A model generated the notes under the pieces. The model did not search any database and was not told the origin of the DNA. It saw only the letters and a list, made by a program, of their open reading frames with translations. From Streptomyces sp. CA-210063 (GTDB lineage Bacteria > Actinomycetota > Actinomycetes > Streptomycetales > Streptomycetaceae): DNA of 64,000 nucleotides. The DNA is taken from positions 2,046,001 through 2,110,000 of the forward strand of contig NZ_CP102512.1 of NCBI RefSeq assembly GCF_024612015.1, read 5' to 3'. The translations under genes were made by a program, and so were the position numbers. Of the stretch, positions 57,568 through 64,000 are shown one piece after another. Every line of letters starts with the position of its first letter. Position 1 is the stretch's first letter.

Positions 57568-59082
57568 TTAATCCGTCGTCCTGCAGTCACTCCCGTTCAG
57601 TGTGAAGTCCTGCGGTGTCGCATTGCTGTCGTCGTCCCAGGTGCCGAGGAAGCCGACGCCGAAGGTGCCGCCCGCGGCGACGGTCTCGTTGTAGTCGGCG
57701 GCGCCGGCGGTGACCTGGGAGCCGTCCTGGTCGAAGGTGCCGTCCCACATCTGGGTGACGCGCTGGTCGTCCTCGTAGGTCCAGGCGATCTGCCAGCCGT
57801 CGAGGGCCTTGGTGGAGGTGACGGTGACGGCGGCCTGGAAGCCTCCGGGCCATTCGTTGACGACCTGGTAGCGGACGTGGCAGGTGGCGGTGGACGACTC
57901 GCCGGGCTCGACCGGTGCGTGGGAGACGCGGGCGGGCGTCGAGGAGTCGCCCTGGGGCTCCTCGTTGCTGTTGCCGTTGCCGCTGCCTTCATCGCCGTCG
58001 GAGCCGGTCTCCTGGGGCCGGGACGTGCTCTGCAGTTCGGACGACACGCCGGACGGGGACTGGGTCACCGGGAACCGGGGGTCCTGCTGCACCACCGACG
58101 ACTCGCCCGCGGAGGCGCCGTCGGCGACGGGCTCTTCGTCGCCGAACGGCATGAGGGAGACGGCGAGCGCCAGCACGGAGACGAGACCGGCTCCGACGAG
58201 CACGCCGTTGCGGCCCAGCCTGGGCCTCGGCTCCTGGCCCGGTGAGAGTCCCCGGTCGGTGCCGGTGGAGTCCGCGCGCCCGGGGAGCAGCCCGGCCTCG
58301 GCCGCGCGGCGGCGGCGTTCCAGGTAGGCGAGTCCGCCCCAGCCGATCACGCCGCCGGCGAGCGCGGCGGGCAGGCCGCCGCCGTGCAGGCCGAGGCAGG
58401 CCGCGGCCTCGGCGCACTCCACGCAGGTGGCGAGGTGCCGTGACAGGTCCTCGGGGGTGTCGGCGCCGGGCGAGCGGGTGACCGCGTCCAACAGCCGGGC
58501 GTAGCTGCGGCAGTCGGCGTGCATGGGCGCGTCGTGCTGGCTGCGCAGGCACCGGTCCCGGAACAGCGCCCGTACCTGGTCGAGTTCGGCCCGGGCGACC
58601 GACGGGTCGAGGCCGAGGCGGCGGGCCACGGAGGCCGGCGGCAGCGACTCGACCTCGGTCAGCCACAGCAGGGCCGCGTCGGGTTCCTGCATGTCCCGCA
58701 GGGCACGCAGAGCGAGGGGGCGGTGCAGCGGGGGGCCGGTGTAGCGGGCCGCCTTGTCCGAGTTGAGCCAGAGGCGCAGGTCGGGGTCGAGCCGGTGGCC
58801 CTGTCCGTCCGTCTCCCAGGCCGCGGCGCTGGTCCTGACCCAGGTCAGGAGGAACGGTATTCGGGGCAGCCGCAGGGCACGCCGCCCGGCACCGCGTTCG
58901 GTCCCCGTGTCGATCTCCAGGGCGCGTGCCTCGTGCATGCCGTTCGTGAAGGCTTCGGTGGCCAGTTGAGTCGCCGCGGTCGAACCGGACGTGCACAGAT
59001 CGGCGTACGACAGGACCGCGTCCCAGCACTCCGAGAACAGCGCGGCTTCGGCGGCGTCCTGGGGCTTCGGCAGGTCGGGCAT
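57568..59082 (-). CDS. ECF-sigma-like / zinc-finger / CBM2 membrane fusion protein
   Basis: A 504-residue protein in four parts. Residues 1-170 look like sigma-70 regions 2 and 4 (ALLWLTEVESLPPASVARRLGLDPSVARAELDQVR). Next is an anti-sigma-type zinc-finger (DLSRHLATCVECAEAAACL). One membrane helix follows (GRNGVLVGAGLVSVLALAVSLMPF), then a Ser/Gly/Asn-rich extracellular linker and a C-terminal family-2 carbohydrate-binding module (CHVRYQVVNEWPGGFQAAVTV, GWQIAWTYEDDQRVTQMWDG, NGSDC). AGGAGA precedes the ATG at 59082. It could sense cellulose or chitin outside and regulate transcription inside; that is inference. Confidence 0.78.
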   Translation of the reverse strand: MPDLPKPQDAAEAALFSECWDAVLSYADLCTSGSTAATQLATEAFTNGMHEARALEIDTGTERGAGRRALRLPRIPFLLTWVRTSAAAWETDGQGHRLDPDLRLWLNSDKAARYTGPPLHRPLALRALRDMQEPDAALLWLTEVESLPPASVARRLGLDPSVARAELDQVRALFRDRCLRSQHDAPMHADCRSYARLLDAVTRSPGADTPEDLSRHLATCVECAEAAACLGLHGGGLPAALAGGVIGWGGLAYLERRRRAAEAGLLPGRADSTGTDRGLSPGQEPRPRLGRNGVLVGAGLVSVLALAVSLMPFGDEEPVADGASAGESSVVQQDPRFPVTQSPSGVSSELQSTSRPQETGSDGDEGSGNGNSNEEPQGDSSTPARVSHAPVEPGESSTATCHVRYQVVNEWPGGFQAAVTVTSTKALDGWQIAWTYEDDQRVTQMWDGTFDQDGSQVTAGAADYNETVAAGGTFGVGFLGTWDDDSNATPQDFTLNGSDCRTTD

Positions 59083-59295
59083 GGGTCTCCTGCATCCACA
59101 GAGCGAGGGGGGAAGTCCGCAAAAGCGGTCAACTACCCTCTGATTCAAGGGCGTTGGGGGGACCACCTTGCGGCAGCCCCGAGCTTTTCACGGTTCCCAC
59201 ACAACTGACAAGCTGCGTCTTCAAATGCGGTTACCAGCGGTCACACTGTGGAGTTGTACGTACGCCGATCCCCATCGACTCAATCGTCACAGGAG

Positions 59296-60666
59296 TTACT
59301 GCGCGGAAATCCCCCCGGCAGCCTCCCCGACAGTCTCGTCGGCGGCTTCCCCGGCGGCTTCCTCGACGGCCGGGAGGCTGTCCATGAAGGAACTGACGGA
59401 GAAGACGGCGCGGCCGGGTCCGGGCGGGCCGTATCCGGGCGGGGACTGCAGGCCGAACTCGTCCATCGTGGCGCGGTAGGCCTGCAACAGCCGGATGTGG
59501 TACTCCAACGGCGCGCCCTGCGGGTTGGCCTTGCCGAGCGGGGTCGTGGGCTCCGGGCACCAGGTCGTGAAGCGGGGCGTGATGCCGTGCGACATGAAGA
59601 AGCGCAGGCCCTCGGTGGTCGACGCGATGGCCTCGTCGACCGTGGTGAACCCGAACGGCTCGGCCATCTCCACGCCCGCCACGAAGTTGGGGATCACATT
59701 GCGCGCGCCGAAGACACCCGCCGAGTCCAGGATCCGCTTGTGCCACTCGTCGCGGCCGACGTAGCGCTCCTTGCCGGGGCAGTACATCTTGAAGAGGTAC
59801 TCGTCCCACACCTCGTAGTTGGGGTGATAGATCTTCACGCCGTAGTCGTGGAAGCGCTTGACGTCGTCCAGCGGCAGCGCCTGGGCGACGACCTTGCCGA
59901 TCCAGCGGTCCGGGAAGCGCTCCTCGATGGCCTTGGCGTAGTGGCCGTAGAAGTCGGCCTCGTCCCGGCCGGCGACCGTCTTGGTGATCGCGCCACCGGT
60001 GAGCGTGTACGCGGTGGAGGTCTTCGCCGTGTCGTACCGGTCGATGATCTCCAGCGCCTCCAGGACCTCGTCGACGTCCTTCACACCCGTGTACGGCCGG
60101 CCCGCCGCCTTGTGCTGGCGCCAGTTGTGGTTGATGTCGCAGTACTGGCACTCCTCCTTCGCGCCGAAGTACTGGCAGACGCGGAAGACGGTGAGGTAGA
60201 TGAGGTAGCCCCACTGGATGGTCGGGGCCACCTCCATCACGGACTTCCCGTTGGAGAGGGTGTGCCGGTAGTACTCGGGCATGGGCGGGACGCCGACGTC
60301 CGCGATGCGCCGGCCGTCGAGGTACAGGCCGAGGAGGCCTTCCTCGTCGGCGGCCACGCGGTAGGGGGAGGACGGGTTGACCCGTACGGAGACGACCGTG
60401 CGCCGCAGGTCGTAGGGGCCGCCGGTGAGGATGATCTCCTCCGGCGGGCGACGGAGGGCGGCCTCGCCGAGCTCGGGGAGGGTGCCGTGGTCGAAGGAGA
60501 AGATGAAGTACGACTTCGGCTTGACCTCGCCCTTCTCGTTGTCGCTCAGGGCGGAGGCGTCGAAGGCCATGCCGCCCCTGAGCAGGTCCTCCTTGAAGAC
60601 GGCTTCCCGTGGCACGTGCGGGAACCTCTCCATCAGGTCCTCCACCAGTGCGGTGCGGCTGCCCAT
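59296..60666 (-). CDS. Radical SAM protein with a CX8CX2C motif
   Basis: A 456-residue radical SAM enzyme. The cluster cysteines are Cys164, Cys173 and Cys176 (VCQYFGAKEECQYCDIN), CX8CX2C rather than the common CX3CX2C. The surrounding barrel pattern is present (VMEVAPTIQWGYLIYLTVF; TLTGGAITKTV; GVKIYHPNYEVWDEYLF). The C-terminal tail is Glu/Ala-rich and may be disordered. GAGGAG lies upstream of the ATG. It is followed upstream by a gene disrupted by IS200/IS605, which may have been its partner. The reaction is unknown. Confidence 0.83.
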   Translation of the reverse strand: MGSRTALVEDLMERFPHVPREAVFKEDLLRGGMAFDASALSDNEKGEVKPKSYFIFSFDHGTLPELGEAALRRPPEEIILTGGPYDLRRTVVSVRVNPSSPYRVAADEEGLLGLYLDGRRIADVGVPPMPEYYRHTLSNGKSVMEVAPTIQWGYLIYLTVFRVCQYFGAKEECQYCDINHNWRQHKAAGRPYTGVKDVDEVLEALEIIDRYDTAKTSTAYTLTGGAITKTVAGRDEADFYGHYAKAIEERFPDRWIGKVVAQALPLDDVKRFHDYGVKIYHPNYEVWDEYLFKMYCPGKERYVGRDEWHKRILDSAGVFGARNVIPNFVAGVEMAEPFGFTTVDEAIASTTEGLRFFMSHGITPRFTTWCPEPTTPLGKANPQGAPLEYHIRLLQAYRATMDEFGLQSPPGYGPPGPGRAVFSVSSFMDSLPAVEEAAGEAADETVGEAAGGISAQ

Positions 60667-60787
60667 CCCGTTCTCCTCGCTCCCGATGTCACGCGGGGGT
60701 CGCCCGCGCTCGGCTTCTCACGGTATGCCTCCGGCGGGGGTGGACTGGTGGCGGGGGGCCGGAGCGGCGTTTTTCGCCCCACCGCGC

Positions 60788-61131
60788 CTACCGTCCCATG
60801 GTCGTGCAGTACGTGCCGAGGGGGAGGCGGCGGACGAGGTTGCCGTACGCGTCGAGCTTGGAGCGGGCCAATCCCTTGATGACGTACTTGATGTAGTCGT
60901 CGGTCCGGCGCGTGGTCTGGTCGTGCCAGAAGAGGAAGTGGGAGAAATCCAGGTCCTGGCCGTCCGGGCCGACCAGCGTTTCCTCGCCGAGGAAGCGCTG
61001 GCAGCCGAGGGGCTCGCCGCCGATGCGGTGGCCGCGCGCCCGGCCCTCGTAGAACTCCGAGCTGATGACCCGCAGGCCCTCGTGTGCCTCCCAGGCACCC
61101 TCGTATGTGCCTATGTGTACATCACCTGGTT
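60788..61131 (-). pseudogene. 3' part of a gene interrupted by IS200/IS605
   Basis: Encodes the C-terminal 114 residues, beginning PGDVHIGTYEGAWEAHEGL and ending LGTYCTTMGR. It has no start codon of its own; the frame runs straight into the right end of the element. Joined to 62996-63194 it gives an unbroken 180-residue frame. No family is recognised. Trp/His/Asp-rich blocks (DFSHFLFWHDQTTRRTDDYI) suggest a folded domain. Confidence 0.75.
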
Positions 61132-61290
61132 TTGAAGTGCTCTCCGGGCTTCAGCCGGGAGATTCCCGCCTACCTTGCGGTGGCGGGCTTGACGCGTTTC
61201 CGCGTCTGACGACTGCCCTCCCGGCAGCCGGGATCGCCACGTGGCCGATCCGGTACAGGTGCAAGATGTTCCGGGCCGCGTTCCAGTCGG
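61112..61290 (-). ncRNA. Candidate omega (reRNA) of TnpB with donor-site guide
   Basis: In IS200/IS605 elements the guide RNA of TnpB comes from the right end overlapping the tnpB 3' end and runs out into flanking DNA. Here the scaffold end would be the imperfect hairpin CTCCCGGC-TGAA-GCCCGGAG followed by AGCACTTCAA, and the guide would be AACCAGGTGATGTACACATA (minus strand 61131-61112). The 5' end is a guess. Confidence 0.5.
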
Positions 61291-62491
61291 CGTTCGCCTC
61301 GAAGCCGCAGTCGGGGTTCTTGCACACGAACGTGGCCTGGTCCTTGCGGCTGCCGGGCGTGGTGAGGCCGCAGGCGGAGCAGCGCAGGGAGGTTCCGGGG
61401 GCGGGGACCTTGTGGAGGGTGCCGCCGCGCTGGGCGAGTTTGTACGTCAGCATCGTGACCGTGCGGCCCCACGCCTCCTGGCTGATGGAGCGGTTCAGCC
61501 CGGCTTTCTGCGCGACGTTCTTCCCCGGTTCCTCGATGGTGCCCTTCGCGGACTTGACCATGTTCGTGATGGTGAGTTGTTCGACCACCACGGTGCCGTA
61601 CCGCTCGGCGATGCGGGTGGTGGTTTTGTGCTGCCAGTCGACTGCTCGGCGCGTGGCTGTTGCGCGGAGCTGTTTGATCTGGTCGTAGGTGGTGCGCAGG
61701 CGGTTGGAGCTGCGTTCTTTGGGCTTGCGGAAGCTTTTGCGGTGCGCGGCGCGCTGTTCCAGGCGCAGGAGCTTGGATTTCTCCTCATCGGTCAGCCACT
61801 TGTCGCGGTCTGCTGTGTTGTCCGGAAGGCGGGCGGGCCGGTTGTGGTCGAAGTGGTTGCCGTCGGAGAGGGCCAGGGGCAGGTTCACCCCGGCGTCGAT
61901 ACCGACCTCGGCCCCCTGGTGGGGCTCCGGTTTAGTTTCGAGGGTCTGGACGCGGAAGGCGATGTGCCAGTCGAGCGCATCCTTGATCAGTCGTGCGCCG
62001 GTGATCCGGTTGTCCTTGTTGGCCCGTTTGCCCACGGGGAGGTCTTTGGTCCAGCGGAACCGGATCCGGCCCACCTTGGGGATGTTGACCATGCCCCAGC
62101 GGCGGTGCACGCGGACGATGTTCAGGTCCCGGCCCTGCGGGATATCCACCGACATCGTCGAGCGGATACGGGACTTGAAATTCGGTGCGTCGGCGCGATT
62201 ACACCAGCAGTTCTTCCACGCCTGGACGTAGGTCTTCAGTACGGCCTGCGCGGCCTGTGCAGGAAGGACGGCGAGCCATCCGATCTCTTTGCGTGCCTGG
62301 CGGATCGCGGTGTCCGCTGCGACCAGGGAGCGCTTGTCCTTCGGCAGCATCGTCCACCAGTCGTGCAACAGGTTCCACGTGGTGCGGGCCGCGTGCGCCT
62401 GATCGTCGATGCCCCGGGCCTGCGCAGGGGTCAGTGCAAGCCGGGCGCGATGCCCGAACTGCCGCTTCTCCCATGCACGTTCCGTGGTCAC
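61151..62491 (-). CDS. tnpB: TnpB RNA-guided endonuclease (OrfB transposase-associated)
   Basis: 446 residues, full length. The RuvC-like catalytic triad is intact: Asp199 (GIDAGVNL), Glu304 (VVVEQLTI) and Asp402 (ANADWNAARN). The zinc ribbon has Cys371, Cys374, Cys390 and Cys395 (CSACG; CKNPDC). The N-terminal WED/REC-like region and the helix-turn-helix are present. Characterised TnpB proteins cut DNA beside a target-adjacent motif using the element's right-end RNA. The GTG at 62491 is 23 bp from the divergent tnpA start. No sign of decay. Confidence 0.93.
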   Translation of the reverse strand: MTTERAWEKRQFGHRARLALTPAQARGIDDQAHAARTTWNLLHDWWTMLPKDKRSLVAADTAIRQARKEIGWLAVLPAQAAQAVLKTYVQAWKNCWCNRADAPNFKSRIRSTMSVDIPQGRDLNIVRVHRRWGMVNIPKVGRIRFRWTKDLPVGKRANKDNRITGARLIKDALDWHIAFRVQTLETKPEPHQGAEVGIDAGVNLPLALSDGNHFDHNRPARLPDNTADRDKWLTDEEKSKLLRLEQRAAHRKSFRKPKERSSNRLRTTYDQIKQLRATATRRAVDWQHKTTTRIAERYGTVVVEQLTITNMVKSAKGTIEEPGKNVAQKAGLNRSISQEAWGRTVTMLTYKLAQRGGTLHKVPAPGTSLRCSACGLTTPGSRKDQATFVCKNPDCGFEANADWNAARNILHLYRIGHVAIPAAGRAVVRRGNASSPPPQGRRESPG

Positions 62492-62514
62492 GCGATCACC
62501 GTATCATTTGGGCT

Positions 62515-62946
62515 ATGTCACCACGCTGGAATCCAAACCCTGATGTACGCACGGGCCGTCATGTTGGCCATACCCTTCATGTCCACTTGGTTTTTGTCAC
62601 CAAATACCGGCGCGGCGCCTTCACCGATGCCATGCTCACCCGGTGCCAAGAGATCATGCGGGACGTGTGCGCGGACTTCGAGGCGGAGCTGAAGGAGTTC
62701 AACGGCGAGCAGGACCACGTACACCTGCTGGTGCACTACCCGCCCAAGGTCCAGCTCTCCAAGCTGGTCAACAGCCTCAAGGGCGTCTCCTCCCGCAGAC
62801 TCCGCCAGGAGTACGACAGCCACGTCCGCCGGTACTTGTGGGGCGGGCACTTCTGGTCGGGCTCGTACTTCGCGGGCTCGTGCGGAGGGGCGCCGCTGAC
62901 CGTTGTGCGCCAGTACATCGAGCAGCAGCAGCGCCCAGAAGGCTGA
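62515..62946 (+). CDS. tnpA: TnpA HUH-type Y1 transposase
   Basis: A 143-residue single-strand transposase. The HUH motif is His68-Val-His70 (EQDHVHLLVHYPP) and the catalytic tyrosine is Tyr134 (VVRQYIEQQQ), both at the usual positions. It is divergent from tnpB, as in IS608-type elements. The ATG at 62515 begins MSPRWNPNPDVRTGRH; a longer frame from 62185 is a shadow of tnpB. It is complete, so the element may still be mobile. Confidence 0.92.
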   Translation: MSPRWNPNPDVRTGRHVGHTLHVHLVFVTKYRRGAFTDAMLTRCQEIMRDVCADFEAELKEFNGEQDHVHLLVHYPPKVQLSKLVNSLKGVSSRRLRQEYDSHVRRYLWGGHFWSGSYFAGSCGGAPLTVVRQYIEQQQRPEG

Positions 62947-62995
62947 GGGCGACAGCACAGACCGGTGCTCACATGCGTGTCAGAGCAGTCTCACC

Positions 62996-63194
62996 GTGAG
63001 GTGGTTCTGGTGGACCGGGTCGACGGCGAGCGTGAAACGCCACCCTCGACGGTGGGGATGGAGAGGGGCTTGGCGACGCGCGCCCTGTCTTCCGCGTTGA
63101 CATCAACGACCTCTGCGTCCGGGCCGTGCAAGTCGTGGACTGCGGCAGAAAGAGTTTCGAGACGTACGACTGCGTGGAGATCGGTTGTGGACAC
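62996..63194 (-). pseudogene. 5' part of the gene interrupted by IS200/IS605
   Basis: Starts at a GTG at 63194 (VSTTDLHAVVRLETLSAAVH) and runs into the element's left end, where the insertion creates an early stop (..TTSR, stop at 62991). The frame continues across the empty site as T-T-S-Q-P-G-D-V into the other fragment. It begins 25 bp after the SnoaL-like gene, so the two may have been an operon. Confidence 0.65.
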
Positions 63195-63219
63195 TGATGG
63201 CCGCGCCTGGCACACCGCG

Positions 63220-63630
63220 TCACTTCTCTTGCGTCCAGGCGAGTGTGACGTGCATGTCGCTGAATCGCCAGCCCGCCGGGGTCCGCACCGCGGTGCAGGC
63301 CACTCGTAGACCGCTTGTCCGGTGGGGCGCTTCGCCGTTGCGGTAGAAGTACACGAGCTGGTTCGCGGTGGCCCTCGCGCGGTCACCATCAACATGCACC
63401 AGCACGTCCCCGTGCACATGTTGGGTGCGCTCTCCCTCGACCTGGCTTCGCTTCAGGAGGGCGGTCATCTCATCGAGGCCGTGCAGCTCACCCCGCGGCG
63501 AACGGCCCACGATGTCGTCGTGAAAGACGGTTGCGGCGTCGTCGTGGCGGCATTCGTCCAGCAGGTTGGCCAGGCGGGCGAAGAGATCGGCGATCTCGGC
63601 TCGGTCGGCGGTCGGGGTGGCAGCGGGCAC
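63220..63630 (-). CDS. SnoaL-like (NTF2-fold) protein
   Basis: A 136-residue protein with the NTF2/SnoaL pattern: a first helix pair (RAEIADLFARLANLLDECRHDDAATVFHDDIVG), then the long curved sheet (ERTQHVHGDVLVHVDGDRARATANQLVYFY; GLRVACTAVRTPAGWRFSDMHVTLAW). The conserved His/Asp region TQHVHGDVLV is like that of SnoaL-like dehydratase or isomerase folds. The GTG at 63630 has AAGGAG six bases upstream. It diverges from a MarR gene across a strong inverted repeat, so it is probably its target. Confidence 0.82.
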   Translation of the reverse strand: MPAATPTADRAEIADLFARLANLLDECRHDDAATVFHDDIVGRSPRGELHGLDEMTALLKRSQVEGERTQHVHGDVLVHVDGDRARATANQLVYFYRNGEAPHRTSGLRVACTAVRTPAGWRFSDMHVTLAWTQEK

Positions 63631-63660
63631 AAGGGCTCCTTTGATGGCTGCTCCAACATG

Positions 63661-63698
63661 GGTGAGCCCAACACTACGCACAGAGTGTTGGGCTCACC
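63661..63698. promoter_or_regulatory. 15-bp perfect inverted repeat, candidate MarR operator
   Basis: Arms GGTGAGCCCAACACT (63661-63675) and AGTGTTGGGCTCACC (63684-63698) are perfectly complementary, with an 8-bp centre. It sits between the divergent SnoaL-like and MarR genes. A second palindrome, TATGGCCATA, lies at 63705-63714. Confidence 0.7.
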
Positions 63699-63725
63699 CA
63701 CACTTATGGCCATAGAGTTGCCGCC

Positions 63726-64000
63726 ATGGAGGAAACCCCCGAGCGCCTGTCAGCGAAGCCGAGTTGGCTGATCACCCAACTGGCCGTGCACGTCCGGCGA
63801 CTGGTGTTCGACGGTTTCACCGCTTCCGGGGCGCGCGGGTACCACTACCGCATCCTGGCGGCACTGTACGAGTTCGGGCCCGCGAGCCAGGCGGAGCTCG
63901 GCCGCCGGTGCCGCGTCGACCGCAGCGACGTCGTGGCGGCCGTCAACGAACTGGTCGAGCAGGGCTACGTCGAGCGGACGCCGGACCCGGACCATGGGCG
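63726..64000 (+). CDS. MarR-family regulator (truncated by window end)
   Basis: The first 91 residues are visible: MEETPERLSAKPSWLITQL, then helix 1-2 (FDGFTASGARGYHYRILAALYEFG) and the recognition region (ASQAELGRRCRVDRSDVVAAVNELVEQGYVER) with the start of the wing (TPDPDHGR). This is a MarR N-terminal half. The gene continues past the window. It is divergent from the SnoaL-like gene and adjacent to a strong inverted repeat, typical of autoregulation. Confidence 0.88.
   Translation, partial: MEETPERLSAKPSWLITQLAVHVRRLVFDGFTASGARGYHYRILAALYEFGPASQAELGRRCRVDRSDVVAAVNELVEQGYVERTPDPDHG

Larger units (their letters stand above)
61132..62995 (-). mobile_element. IS200/IS605-family insertion sequence, intact tnpA and tnpB
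   Basis: An element of 1,864 bp with divergent tnpA and tnpB. The right end, beside tnpB, finishes in TTCAA (minus strand 61136-61132), as is usual for this family. The left end, beside tnpA, follows TCAC (minus strand 62999-62996), the likely target tetranucleotide. No target duplication is present, as expected for this single-strand mechanism. Removal of exactly this interval restores an open frame through the flanks. A small hairpin at 62954-62969 lies near the left end. Confidence 0.8.

Overview
The window is high-GC actinomycete DNA that reads as a Streptomyces chromosome. The signs are third-position GC bias, PucR-controlled xanthine dehydrogenase genes, a DmdR/IdeR-type iron box, DUF2637 and LAL-family regulators, GGAGG-type ribosome sites, and intergenic stem-loops with a GGGAACTGCGCGA core. 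It mixes ordinary metabolic genes with at least two accessory islands.

Layout. 1-9.1 kb is a sugar or polyol uptake and oxidation locus: two Gfo/Idh/MocA dehydrogenases, a LacI regulator, and an ABC importer (binding protein, MalF-like, MalG-like, YesL-like). A MarR/DoxX pair sits inside it. 9.2-11.2 kb holds an SRPBCC protein, a methyltransferase and a membrane protein. 11.3-20.2 kb is a purine-degradation locus: the FAD, 2Fe-2S and molybdopterin subunits of xanthine dehydrogenase, an NCS2 permease and XdhC, with a divergent PucR regulator. 20.3-22.2 kb has a TPR protein and a GntR regulator.

22.6-28.8 kb is an accessory island. It has a decayed inositol-monophosphatase-like gene and a minus-strand cassette of four genes: a 108-residue adaptor-like protein, an NB-ARC/TPR STAND ATPase, a 552-residue protein with a possible HxD...H...R dioxygenase signature, and a 405-residue orphan. 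It resembles a nucleotide-gated conflict or signalling system. An IS scar and an iron box precede a FhuF-like ferric reductase at 29.2 kb. 30-37 kb holds a DUF2637 protein, an anti-sigma-type ATPase, a very long low-complexity PP2C-like phosphatase, a TrmB/LuxR-like regulator and a DUF456 protein. 37.7-41.2 kb holds an alkylation-repair pair (Ada-AlkA fusion and Ogt), rsgA and a 23-codon ORF.

41.4-56.3 kb is the most striking part: a compact biosynthetic cluster. A cupin and a methionyl-tRNA-synthetase-like enzyme are adjacent, separate genes joined by an ATGA overlap. They are followed by a DAO-type flavin oxidase, a lysine/ornithine-type N-monooxygenase and a small beta-barrel protein, with a divergent amino-acid transporter. 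This is the enzyme set of the hydrazine-synthetase (hydrazinoacetate) route, in which the cupin and MetRS domains are normally fused. A palindrome, TGGCAA-N4-TTGCCA, lies upstream of the cupin gene and of a DUF3291/kinase pair, with a degenerate copy upstream of a second alkylguanine-DNA alkyltransferase. This suggests one regulon that includes self-protection. Three LuxR-type regulators, two of them giant LAL proteins, close the cluster.

57-64 kb holds a partial rsgA duplication, an ECF-sigma/zinc-finger/CBM2 membrane fusion, a radical SAM protein, and an intact IS200/IS605-type element (tnpA/tnpB). Its ends can be placed because removing it restores a continuous 180-codon frame. A SnoaL-like protein and a divergent MarR regulator, cut by the window end, follow.
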